DNA of 64,000 nt, from assembly GCA_900542085.1 (NCBI GenBank), contig UQMK01000008.1, forward strand, positions 1 through 64,000, given 5' to 3'. Positions within the stretch are counted from its first letter, which is position 1, and the number at the start of each line of letters is the position of its first letter. The notes beneath the pieces were generated by a model. That model was not told where the DNA came from. It worked only from the letters and a program-made list of their open reading frames with translations, and did not search any database. The translations under genes were made by a program, and so were the position numbers. Below, in pieces: positions 26,961 to 35,384 of the stretch. The DNA comes from an uncultured Collinsella sp. (GTDB lineage Bacteria > Actinomycetota > Coriobacteriia > Coriobacteriales > Coriobacteriaceae).

Positions 26961-29450
26961 ATGGCCGAACATCATGCCATCAGTCGCCGAGCATTTACGC
27001 TGGGCTTAGGTCTTGCGGCGCTGTCGCCGCTTGCAAGCCTGCCAGAAACCGCGGCACCGGGCATTCCCCTGCGAGCGGCATTTGCAGACGACACGCCCAA
27101 ACCGGCGGAGCACCTCGGTAATTTCGTCATTCGCCTTCGCCCCGCGGGCTATTTTCGCACCGCGAGCGTCAACCAAGACGGCAACGTTCGCGGCAACGTC
27201 TGCCACCTGTTTAACGACGGCACGTCCAGCAAGCTCATCCTTGAGAACGTAACGACCAAGAATGACGATACAAACTGGTATGCTATCCGCACCTTGCTCA
27301 ATTTCGAAGAGCATAAAAAGACGGGCTACAGCATTTGGTCGGTCGACGACGACTCTGACAAAGATGGAAAGGTCATCCACGTATGGGGCGGCGAGTATGA
27401 CAACAAGCCCAGCCGCGCTTTTGCGTTCGAGCGTCAATCAAACGGAACCTATATCATCCGAGACCGCACGGTCGAGAAAGAAACCGAGAAAAAAGACATT
27501 AAGTACCTGGCAATAGAATCGAACGGCGAAGACCAGGACAACAACAAGATCTGCCATAAGAGTAAGAGCATTCCGTGGGAGCTCGAACTTATCGGTTACG
27601 ACATGAAAAAGAACGATGCCACGGTTAGCAGCCTCGACTGGATCACGTACAGCAGCTACGTCGATGGGCCATGTTGGATGAAATACGTCGACGACAACAA
27701 GTTCCTCGACGAGCTGAGCATCCCGGGTACGCACGATTCGGGCACCTGCAGCGTGGACAACGACACTGAGCCCCAATCCTCGCAAGTAAAATGCCAGCAG
27801 GATTACATCCCGACGCAGTTGCTCGAAGGCATTCGCTATTTTGATATCCGGCTCGGAAAGGGCGACGACCCCGGTATCGACCACGGGGATTACTACCTGC
27901 TCAAAAAAGACGCGTACTTTATGCATCTTTCCGATGTCATAGGCTACTTCAAAACGTTTTTGAACGAAAACCCGACAGAAGCGCTCATCATGCTGGTGTC
28001 ACGAGGCAACGACGAGGCTACCGACGAAAGTGTTACGACGGCTTTCGCCAAGGTTTTGGACGACAACCCCAAACTGTTCTATACGTCGAGCCGAATCCCC
28101 ACGCTACACGAGGTGCGCGGAAAGATCGTTCTGCTGCGTCGATTTAGGCTCGCCGGCAACAGTGTAAGCGGCCACACGTGGGGCCTCGACCTTACCGAAT
28201 GGGATGACAAGATCAAGGCTCACTCCGACAGCGCCACTATGTGTCTCGTCCAAGACGCGCGGGGCTTTGAAGCCGCGGGGGAAACAGGAGACAAAGAGCC
28301 CTATTGCACCAAGGTATACGCCCAGGACAAGTACAAACTCACGGGAACCGACAAGCTCAGCTGGGTCGATAATGCGCTGAAGGAAACGACCGGGCGCACG
28401 CGCAACAAGGTGGACGTCGCGGACGATGACGGGGCCAAGGTGCAAGTCCAGGAGCGTTGCTGGTCTATCAACTACACCAGCTGCACGGGCTTGTCGCACG
28501 GAGGCAATCCTTTTACCTCGGCACGAGTAGTCAACGAGCATCTGTATAAGAGCCCGTACATCAATCCCAGCGGCATCGAGGATACAAAGTCAGATTACCT
28601 CGAGCACATTGGCATCATCGCATCCGACTTTGTTGATGCGGCGCTGGCCCGGAGCATCTACCAGCGCAATTACGATTACGATACACAGCACAAGCAGACA
28701 GCTTCGTACTACCTCCCGACCCGCATGCGCATGACGTACGGCGATTCGCTGAGCGATGCCTCGCTCCAGGATGGCAAGACCGTTGGCGAGGGCCATTTCC
28801 GCCTTGTCGACAGCAGCAACGTACTCAACGTGGCGGCTTCGGGCCATGCGTTTGCCATCGAATATGTGGATGTCGACGCCTTGGGCAACGAGACCGTTAC
28901 GGAGCTGCGGGGCTCCGTGTCCATCGATATCGATCCACGCGCGCTGACGCCCCATTTTGAGGGACTCGAAGGCCTTAAGGCCGGCGAAGACGTGCGCGCC
29001 AAGATTGCGGCATCACTCGAGGGCAAGCTCGAAACCGATGCCTGCACGGCCCGGCTCGAGTTTGTGCACGACGCGGACGGCGCTCCGGGCACGGCAATGG
29101 CCGAGGGCGAAACATTTGCCGCAGGAACGTACTGGGTGCGCGTGAACGGTCTCTTGGGCGACGCGGCGCAGAACTACACGCTCGCCAGCGACGGAGCCGC
29201 AAGCTTTACCGTTGCAGCCTCGGGCAACGCGGGCGGCAACGGCGCCGGCACCGGTACCGGCGCCAACGCAGACGGCGCCGACAAGAACGGCGGCGGCAAC
29301 AAGAGCAAGGGCTCGACCGGAAAACTCGCCGACACGGGCGACGGCTCTGGTATCGCCGCCGGGCTCGCCGCTGCCGCCGTGGCGACAACGGTCGCCGGCG
29401 CGGCAATGCTTGCCAGTGACCGCGAAAACGCTGGGGACGATAGCGAATAG
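26961..29450 (+). CDS. Tat-exported PI-PLC-like surface protein with LADTG anchor
   Basis: An 829-residue exported protein. The N-terminus has a twin-arginine motif, SRRAFTLG, before a hydrophobic stretch. Residues about 50-215 look like a lectin-like beta domain. A PI-PLC X-type catalytic domain follows (about 230-560): SIPGTHDSG with His258, RYFDIRLGKG, and IDHGDYYL with His308, the two histidines used for general acid/base chemistry. A beta domain follows, then a Gly/Asn-rich stalk, LADTG at 789-793, a membrane span and a short charged tail: a cell-wall sorting signal of the LAxTG type used by class E sortases. Probable role: cleavage of inositol-phospholipid or GPI-like headgroups outside the cell; substrate not provable here. 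The ATG has GGAGGAG upstream. Confidence 0.8.
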   Translation: MAEHHAISRRAFTLGLGLAALSPLASLPETAAPGIPLRAAFADDTPKPAEHLGNFVIRLRPAGYFRTASVNQDGNVRGNVCHLFNDGTSSKLILENVTTKNDDTNWYAIRTLLNFEEHKKTGYSIWSVDDDSDKDGKVIHVWGGEYDNKPSRAFAFERQSNGTYIIRDRTVEKETEKKDIKYLAIESNGEDQDNNKICHKSKSIPWELELIGYDMKKNDATVSSLDWITYSSYVDGPCWMKYVDDNKFLDELSIPGTHDSGTCSVDNDTEPQSSQVKCQQDYIPTQLLEGIRYFDIRLGKGDDPGIDHGDYYLLKKDAYFMHLSDVIGYFKTFLNENPTEALIMLVSRGNDEATDESVTTAFAKVLDDNPKLFYTSSRIPTLHEVRGKIVLLRRFRLAGNSVSGHTWGLDLTEWDDKIKAHSDSATMCLVQDARGFEAAGETGDKEPYCTKVYAQDKYKLTGTDKLSWVDNALKETTGRTRNKVDVADDDGAKVQVQERCWSINYTSCTGLSHGGNPFTSARVVNEHLYKSPYINPSGIEDTKSDYLEHIGIIASDFVDAALARSIYQRNYDYDTQHKQTASYYLPTRMRMTYGDSLSDASLQDGKTVGEGHFRLVDSSNVLNVAASGHAFAIEYVDVDALGNETVTELRGSVSIDIDPRALTPHFEGLEGLKAGEDVRAKIAASLEGKLETDACTARLEFVHDADGAPGTAMAEGETFAAGTYWVRVNGLLGDAAQNYTLASDGAASFTVAASGNAGGNGAGTGTGANADGADKNGGGNKSKGSTGKLADTGDGSGIAAGLAAAAVATTVAGAAMLASDRENAGDDSE

Positions 29451-29479
29451 GCAAGCCGGCCTTTTAGACACATCGACTC

Positions 29480-29519
29480 AATCGGGGGCGTAGGACACCG
29501 TTCTGTGCCCCCGATTTTT
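29480..29519 (+). terminator. Terminator after the PI-PLC-like gene
   Basis: Stem AATCGGGGGC / GCCCCCGATT with a 17-base loop, then TTTT, 30 bases after the stop codon. Confidence 0.85.
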
Positions 29520-29544
29520 ACCCTGGCCCGAACGCCGCCATAGG

Positions 29545-29814
29545 CTACATCACTATGTTCAGCACGTTCACAAATTCCTGGGCCTGGGAGCGGCTGCTCA
29601 GGCTAAAAACACAGGCAGTCAACAGCCTGTTGCGCAGAAAAACGTCGCGGCCCTTGATCCTGTTGACCCCCGTGATGTCCTTAAGGTAGACAATCTCGGT
29701 GTGCTTGCCGCCGAAAGTGCCCTTCTTGAGTACCTCAATGCGGTTAGGGTAGATCTTGACGTCTTTAGACCTACCCGAACCCTTGTCCAGAAACAGCAAA
29801 GTGTTGTTATCCAT
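29545..29814 (-). CDS. Small PH-domain-like protein
   Basis: An 89-residue protein made of beta strands ending in one helix: VKIYPNRIEVLKKG, HTEIVYLKDITGVNRIKG, then SRSQAQEFVNVLNIV. This is the pattern of bacterial PH-like (DUF4429/SHOCT-neighbour) domains. The ATG at 29814 follows GGGAG by nine bases; the frame stays open upstream without a ribosome site. It converges on the PI-PLC-like gene. Function unknown. Confidence 0.55.
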   Translation of the reverse strand: MDNNTLLFLDKGSGRSKDVKIYPNRIEVLKKGTFGGKHTEIVYLKDITGVNRIKGRDVFLRNRLLTACVFSLSSRSQAQEFVNVLNIVM

Positions 29815-29973
29815 GCGTGTCACTCCCGCGGGGTTCGCTAAAACTGCCTCTATGGCCACATTTTAGTCACTTCGGGAATCCGCGCTAGGTGACATTGAAA
29901 TTCGAGTCCGCGCGAGGCTTTAAACTAAATGCAATAAAGATGCATTCCACAAGAGGAAAGTGGGGCGACAGTG

Positions 29974-31023
29974 ATGGGCGAACTGGTAAACCGTGGAGAA
30001 TCGGCAATCGTGCCAGAAGTTTTTTACAAGCAGGTTTCCTCGATTCTCAACGCCGCTCGCGACAAGGCCTATACCGCCGTTAACTTTGCGATGGTTGAGG
30101 CGTATTGGGAGATCGGCAAGAGCATTGTTGATGAGCAGGGCGGAGAGGAGCGCGCCAAGTATGGAGAGGCACTGCTCAAGGCCCTCGCAATCAGACTTAC
30201 CAAGGATTTTGGTAAAGGTTTTGAAGCAAGAGAGCTGCGTAAAATGCGTCAGTTCTATCTTGCATTTCCAATTCGGGACTCACTGCGTCCCGAATTGAGT
30301 TGGACACATTATCGCAGGTTAATACGCATTCCTGACCCCGAAGCTCGCACCTGGTACATGAACGAATGCGCCGATTCTCGCTGGAGCACGCGTCAGCTCG
30401 AGCGCCAGATCAACACCATGTTCCGCGAGCGCCTGCTTGCCAGCAAGGACAAGGAGGCCGTCACCCAGGAAATCCAAAAGAGCGCCCCGGCTCATCGCCC
30501 CGAGGATATCATCCGTGACCCATATGTACTGGAGTTTTTAGGTTTCTCGGACGATACTGCGTTTCGCGAGAGCGATCTAGAGCAGGCGCTCATCACGCAT
30601 CTTCAGAAGTTCCTGCTGGAGCTTGGCCGTGGTTTCGCTTTCGAGGCGCGCCAAAAGCGCATCACCTTTGATGGGCGCCATTTCTATATTGACCTTGTGT
30701 TTTACAACTATCTGATGCGCTGCTTCGTGCTCATCGACCTTAAGACCGATGACCTTACGCATCAGGACCTGGGCCAGATGCAAATGTACGTGAACTACTA
30801 CACGCGCGAGCTCATGAACGAAGGCGACAATCCGCCTATAGGCATCGTGCTCTGCGCGGACAAAAGCGACTCGATTGTCGAGTACACGCTGCCCGAAGAC
30901 AACGACCAAGTGTTTGCCGCCAAATACTTGCCGTATCTTCCAAGCAAGGAAGAGCTGGCGCGCGAGCTGAGTGCCGAATACCGCGCCATCAACGAAGCGA
31001 CTAATGGCGAAGCGCAAGGGTAG
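29974..31023 (+). CDS. YhcG-type PD-(D/E)XK nuclease (DUF1016)
   Basis: A 349-residue DUF1016/YhcG-family protein. The N-terminal helical DNA-binding part has AYWEIGKSIVDEQ and FGKGFEARELRKMRQFY. The C-terminal nuclease has FAFEARQKRI, FYIDLVFYN and VLIDLKTDDL, giving the E...D...DxK catalytic set. Family members sit beside restriction-modification or defence genes but their substrate is unsettled. Base composition is somewhat AT-richer at the 5' end than the surrounding core genes. The next gene starts 63 bases downstream. Confidence 0.85.
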   Translation: MGELVNRGESAIVPEVFYKQVSSILNAARDKAYTAVNFAMVEAYWEIGKSIVDEQGGEERAKYGEALLKALAIRLTKDFGKGFEARELRKMRQFYLAFPIRDSLRPELSWTHYRRLIRIPDPEARTWYMNECADSRWSTRQLERQINTMFRERLLASKDKEAVTQEIQKSAPAHRPEDIIRDPYVLEFLGFSDDTAFRESDLEQALITHLQKFLLELGRGFAFEARQKRITFDGRHFYIDLVFYNYLMRCFVLIDLKTDDLTHQDLGQMQMYVNYYTRELMNEGDNPPIGIVLCADKSDSIVEYTLPEDNDQVFAAKYLPYLPSKEELARELSAEYRAINEATNGEAQG

Positions 31024-31086
31024 CAGCACGTTGCGACCGATACCCCCGACGGCGTTTCATATCCCCCGACATAAGAGGAGCGCTCC

Positions 31087-31875
31087 ATGACAGACAGACC
31101 GAAAACGACACTGCGCGACTGCATCTATGGGCTTGCCGTCGGCGACGCGCTGGGCGTTCCTTACGAGTTTAGGCCCCGCGGCACGTTCAAATGCACGGAC
31201 ATGATCGGCTACGGCACGCATGGGCAGCCCGCCGGCACCTGGAGCGATGACACGTCCATGACACTTGCTACCTGCGATTCGATTAGGGAGCTCGGGCATA
31301 TCGACACCGCAGACATGCGCGACAAGTTCGTAAGCTGGATTGCCCGTGGCGAGTATACGATCGACGGCGTTTTCGATTACGGCGGCACGACTGCCCGCGC
31401 CTTGCGTACCGGCAAAGGAGGCTCCGGCGAGCGCGACAACGGCAACGGCTCGCTCATGCGCATCGCGCCCCTGGCGTTCACCGATGCGACAGACGAAGAG
31501 ATCAGCGAGGTCTCCGCGATTACGCACGCCCACAGAACGTCGACCGACGCGTGCATCATATTTGTCGAGCTGATGAGGACCGTGATGAACGGCACGCTTC
31601 CCTCGTGGGCGCTTCATCTGAAAGGTGTGCCTGAGCAGGAAATCAGGTCCGGCGGCTTCGTGCGCGACACCCTTAAGGCCGCCAGCTGCTGCTTTGTCAA
31701 CACCAACAGCTACGAAGATTGCGTGCTTGCCGCCGTCAATCTGGGCGACGACACCGACACCACCGCAGCCGTCGCCGGCGCCCTCGCCGGCACGGCCTAC
31801 GGTATCGAGGCAATTCCACGGGAGTGGATCGACACCCTGCGCGGTAAAGAGCTGATTGAGAGCTGCCTGTTTTAG
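31087..31875 (+). CDS. ADP-ribosylglycohydrolase family protein
   Basis: A 262-residue member of the ADP-ribosyl-hydrolase (DraG/ARH-type) family, which removes ADP-ribose from modified proteins or nucleic acids. Magnesium-binding motifs are visible at both ends: GTWSDDTSMTLA (about 54-65) and LGDDTDTTAAVAGALAG (about 219-235). Other blocks: YGLAVGDALGVPYEF at the start and NGNGSLMRIAPLA. A GAGGAG ribosome site is present. It follows the YhcG nuclease and precedes a 73-residue unknown by 32 bases, suggesting one accessory operon. Confidence 0.88.
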   Translation: MTDRPKTTLRDCIYGLAVGDALGVPYEFRPRGTFKCTDMIGYGTHGQPAGTWSDDTSMTLATCDSIRELGHIDTADMRDKFVSWIARGEYTIDGVFDYGGTTARALRTGKGGSGERDNGNGSLMRIAPLAFTDATDEEISEVSAITHAHRTSTDACIIFVELMRTVMNGTLPSWALHLKGVPEQEIRSGGFVRDTLKAASCCFVNTNSYEDCVLAAVNLGDDTDTTAAVAGALAGTAYGIEAIPREWIDTLRGKELIESCLF

Positions 31876-31907
31876 GGCGCCATACAAGAAATAAGGCTGG
31901 AGGCACC

Positions 31908-32129
31908 ATGGAGAGGACGATCGCGAATATCGATGAGTTCCAAATGGACGAGAACGAGGTCCCGATGCTCCCAGCAGGACTGAAGGAAGAAGCCAACCTC
32001 TACGTCCTCCCTGACGAGCGTGACCTCCCCAGCGGGGTCTACCGGACCGAAGATGGCGGCTCACTCATTTATGAGCCATCCGAACTAAGCTTCTTCGGGC
32101 AGATGCTTGCTCAATTCAAAGAGTGCTAG
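31908..32129 (+). CDS. Hypothetical 73-aa acidic protein
   Basis: A 73-residue acidic protein with no family recognised. It begins with a charged helix (MERTIANIDEFQMDENE) and contains GVYRTEDGGSLIYEPSE. A strong ribosome site (GGAGG, four bases from ATG) and tight spacing to the ADP-ribosylglycohydrolase gene support a real gene. The two may be partners, but nothing shows it. Confidence 0.6.
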   Translation: MERTIANIDEFQMDENEVPMLPAGLKEEANLYVLPDERDLPSGVYRTEDGGSLIYEPSELSFFGQMLAQFKEC

Positions 32130-32272
32130 AGGTTTGATTGCCCGTTAGATCGACACTGTTCCGAACCATGGGATGGGCAGGATGTCTCCCACCGCGGCCT
32201 GTGAGGTAAAATCTTGACTGCCGCGGAATCCGCCTGCGGGCAACGCTCCGATCTCCGATTGGGGTGAAGCCT

Positions 32273-32365
32273 ATGAACTTGTTTCTTGAAATCCTGCGCC
32301 TCTCGATGTATGTGACCGGCATTGCCCGGAACCTCTACTCGATCTGGCGGGAATATAAGCAGTAA
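32273..32365 (+). CDS. Possible 30-aa hydrophobic peptide
   Basis: A 30-codon frame starting ATG at 32273 after GGGGTGAAG. The peptide (MNLFLEILRLSMYVTGIARN then LYSIWREYKQ) is hydrophobic with a charged end, like short membrane peptides of type I toxin systems. A terminator hairpin follows at 32387. No antisense RNA was identified, so this is tentative. Confidence 0.35.
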   Translation: MNLFLEILRLSMYVTGIARNLYSIWREYKQ

Positions 32366-32386
32366 CGGATAGCGAAGGGAGTCATG

Positions 32387-32415
32387 AAAAGGGCCGGTTG
32401 CAGCCGGCCCTTTAG
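32387..32415 (+). terminator. Terminator after the 30-aa frame
   Basis: Stem AAAGGGCCGG / CCGGCCCTTT around a short loop. The T tract is weak (TTTAGA). Confidence 0.65.
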
Positions 32416-32634
32416 ACGATAATACCTGCGTTGCCCGCGCTTCCGAAGTGTGACTAGCTGAGGAGCGGGTTCCGCGGCACAACCTGATTTTACCCAGTGA
32501 GACGGCTCCTTTGCAGTCGCTCCACCGTTTATTTACATCTGGCACCCTCAAACAATCAGACGGCAGCCCGTACCCCCTGCGAGCTGCCCCGTAGCCCTAA
32601 CCTTCAAGTTACAGCGCCAACCGGCACCGCTCCC

Positions 32635-33972
32635 CTACTTCCCAAAGATCGCGGCGAACAGGCCCTTGCGTTTGGGCTTTTCTTCTCGGTAGGAGCCCTC
32701 GACTACCGCTGTCACCTGGCGCGGCTGCTCGCTGCCTCCCTTACGAACAATCTGGTACAGGAACGGCGACTTGACGTATTTGACCTCGATGGGCGTGGCG
32801 TGCACGGTGCTTTCGCTCGACAGCATCACGTTGGGATTGAGCGGTGCCAGCACATGCGTCTCACGCTTGTCGCTAAACACCGCCGCGGCCGCGCGGCCCG
32901 TCTGGCCGTTTACGGCAATGCGCACCTGCTCGCCATCGCGGCTGTCCGTCGCCGGGCGATCGACAAAGTAGACCGGCACCATCACCAGGCCGTCCTTATG
33001 CTTGCGAGCCTTGCGCGCCCAGGTGCGGATGCTCTTTTTATTGAGCCCCAGCACCGCCTCGGCATCGTTGCCGGCAATGTCGAGCGCCAGCTTATCAATG
33101 ACCACCTGGTCCTTGGTAGACGCATCGACGGAGACAACGCGGAAGTCGCCTTCCTGCATAGCGGGATCGAACGGCCCAACCTTGGCAAAGTCCCACGGCT
33201 CCAAAATGCCCATAAGGCGAACGTCCAGGTAGTTTGCCCGCGGATACGCCCAGTCGAGCACCTCGTAGTACACCAGGGTCTCCTTGCTCAGCCCCTTGCC
33301 CGGGAAGGACGCCATCATGCGCAAATCCGCGAGCGCCATGGGGAAGTAGAAGAGCATCATGTCATTTTGAATCGCGTCTTCCACGTCGTGCCCGGCAAAG
33401 GCATCGGGATACTGGCGCACCAGCTGCAGCGCGTTGGCACGTGCCTGCTGCGGCGTTATCTCGCAAGGAATACCCTGCTCAGGCACGTACTCGGCACCAA
33501 CGCCCATGGTCAGACGCTTGCTAAAGGTACCGGGCTTGAGTAGGTCGGCAACGCCGATCTTATTACCGCAGGACGGGCACTCAAACACGCGCTGGGTCGA
33601 TGACCCCTCAAAGGACGCACCGCAGAAGGGGCAGGGAATGCTCACGTGCGCTGCCTCTTGAAACTCCTGCGCCGTGCCGCGGTCCTCCCACAGCAGATGC
33701 TCCAGAACCGACTGGTTGCGCCAGTACGCATTAAAGAAATACCAGTCGGGGTCCACCGGGCGCTCGAGCTGCGACACATGGGTGAGCTTAAGCAGTCCAT
33801 CGACAACCGTCAGCGGCGTATGGCGAATGCCCAGGGCGCTCTTGGGCTCCCCCGCATCGGCCTGCCACGGAACGACCGTGCCGCAATAGGCGCACTCAAA
33901 GCTGCGTTTAGCCTGGTGTGAGTACATAGGACCGCCGCAGTTTTGGCATTTAATGGCGAACATCTCGTCCAT
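32635..33972 (-). CDS. Double zinc-ribbon protein of unknown function
   Basis: A 445-residue soluble protein with two CxxC...CxxC zinc ribbons: CQNCGG...CAYCG (about 9-32) and CPFCGA...CPSCG (about 114-136), then a large alpha/beta region without a recognised fold and a basic C-terminus (EEKPKRKGLFAAIFGK). Such proteins are often named TFIIB-type zinc-ribbon protein, but no transcription-factor core is present. The ATG has AAAGGAGG eight bases upstream. It is divergent from the CDF transporter. Confidence 0.6.
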   Translation of the reverse strand: MDEMFAIKCQNCGGPMYSHQAKRSFECAYCGTVVPWQADAGEPKSALGIRHTPLTVVDGLLKLTHVSQLERPVDPDWYFFNAYWRNQSVLEHLLWEDRGTAQEFQEAAHVSIPCPFCGASFEGSSTQRVFECPSCGNKIGVADLLKPGTFSKRLTMGVGAEYVPEQGIPCEITPQQARANALQLVRQYPDAFAGHDVEDAIQNDMMLFYFPMALADLRMMASFPGKGLSKETLVYYEVLDWAYPRANYLDVRLMGILEPWDFAKVGPFDPAMQEGDFRVVSVDASTKDQVVIDKLALDIAGNDAEAVLGLNKKSIRTWARKARKHKDGLVMVPVYFVDRPATDSRDGEQVRIAVNGQTGRAAAAVFSDKRETHVLAPLNPNVMLSSESTVHATPIEVKYVKSPFLYQIVRKGGSEQPRQVTAVVEGSYREEKPKRKGLFAAIFGK

Positions 33973-34190
33973 GGATACGTCCTCCTTTGCACAGGGGTTG
34001 TCGACATTAAGTATGTCGGGCAGGCAGGCACATGCCCATACCCATGTGGCCCAAAATGGAGCACCTGGTCGGACAAGAAGGGCCGCTCGTTAACTCCAGC
34101 AGACCATTGCTGCATTTTCTGAGCATCGGCGCACGGTACGCTCATGCGAGCTACACTATCCCCTTAAACGAGGATGCGAGGAGATACGCC

Positions 34191-35372
34191 ATGCTATTTG
34201 TAAATCGGCTGGTACATACGCTTGTTCCCGGCAGCGAGGACGAGCCGGTCGATACCGCTTGCCGCACCAACGCAGGCTTTGCCGCAAGTCTCATCTGCAT
34301 TGGCCTCAACATTACCCTGTGCCTAGCCAAGGGCATCGCGGGCCTGCTCGCCGGCTCCGTCTCGCTCATCGCCGACGCCTTCAACAACCTCTCCGATGCC
34401 TCGAGCAACATCGTCAGCCTGCTCGGGTTCCGCCTTGCCAGCCGCCCGGCCGACGAAGGTCACCCCTATGGCCACGGCCGCTACGAATACCTCGCCGGCC
34501 TGTTTGTCGCCGTCCTCGTTTGTGCCGTCGGCATCAACCTGGTGCTCGAGTCCGTTACCAAGATTATCAAGCCCTCCCCCACCGCCTACACGCTCGTTTC
34601 CCTTGCGGCACTGGCTACGTCCATGCTCGTTAAGCTCTGGATGGCTGCATTCAACCGCACGCTGGGGAATCGCATCGACTCCGAGACGCTCATCGCCACG
34701 GCGCAGGACTCCAAAAACGACGTCATCACCTCGGGCTCGGTCTTGGTGGCGGCGCTTATTTCGCAGACGACCGGCTTTGACCTCGATGGCTGGGCGGGCC
34801 TGGGCGTGGGCATCTTCATCTGCATCAGCGGCCTGGGCCTGGTGCGCGACGCCATCAGCCCGCTGCTGGGACAAGCGCCCGACCCCAAGCTCGTCCAGGA
34901 AATCCGCGACAGGATCATGTCGTACCCCCAGGTCCTGGGCACGCACGACCTCATGGTGCATGACTACGGCCCCGGCCGTCAGTTTGCCAGCGCACACGTG
35001 GAAATGCCCGGCGAGGGCGATGCCTTTGAGCACCACGAGATTCTGGACACCATCGAACACGACATCAAACGCCAGATGGGCATCGCCATCACGTTGCACT
35101 GCGACCCCATTGCAACAACCGGCGATGACTTGCGCGGCTGGGTCAAGCGCGGCGTAGCGCAGATCGACCCCGCGCTTTCCATCCACGACTTGCACGAGCA
35201 CGACGGCTTTGTTTCGTTTGACCTGGTGCGTCCCGACGGCTTTGACATATCCGACGAGGAGCTGCTGGGGCTCGTCACGCGCATCGTGCACGAGCGCAGG
35301 CCCGATGCATCATGCGTCGTCACGTTTGACTCCGGCTTTAGCTCGCCCGAGCGTCCGGCAGAGCAGCTGTAG
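34191..35372 (+). CDS. Cation diffusion facilitator transporter
   Basis: A 393-residue CDF-family metal/proton antiporter. Six membrane spans carry the metal-site motifs SLIADAFNNLSDASSN in TM2 and TAQDSKNDVITSG in TM5, with the cytoplasmic HPYGHGRYEY between TM2 and TM3. A C-terminal ZT-dimer-like domain (about 215-290; THDLMVHDYGPG, HVEMPGE) is followed by a further 90 residues that repeat part of that fold. Likely exports zinc, manganese or iron. The ATG at 34191 follows GCGAGGAG; a longer upstream frame has no ribosome site. Confidence 0.9.
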   Translation: MLFVNRLVHTLVPGSEDEPVDTACRTNAGFAASLICIGLNITLCLAKGIAGLLAGSVSLIADAFNNLSDASSNIVSLLGFRLASRPADEGHPYGHGRYEYLAGLFVAVLVCAVGINLVLESVTKIIKPSPTAYTLVSLAALATSMLVKLWMAAFNRTLGNRIDSETLIATAQDSKNDVITSGSVLVAALISQTTGFDLDGWAGLGVGIFICISGLGLVRDAISPLLGQAPDPKLVQEIRDRIMSYPQVLGTHDLMVHDYGPGRQFASAHVEMPGEGDAFEHHEILDTIEHDIKRQMGIAITLHCDPIATTGDDLRGWVKRGVAQIDPALSIHDLHEHDGFVSFDLVRPDGFDISDEELLGLVTRIVHERRPDASCVVTFDSGFSSPERPAEQL

Positions 35373-35384
35373 CCCGCTTAACAG

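Noticed and set aside
32366..32634. Possible gene in the region after the 30-aa frame
   Set aside because: Apart from the terminator hairpin no frame has a ribosome site or recognisable product.
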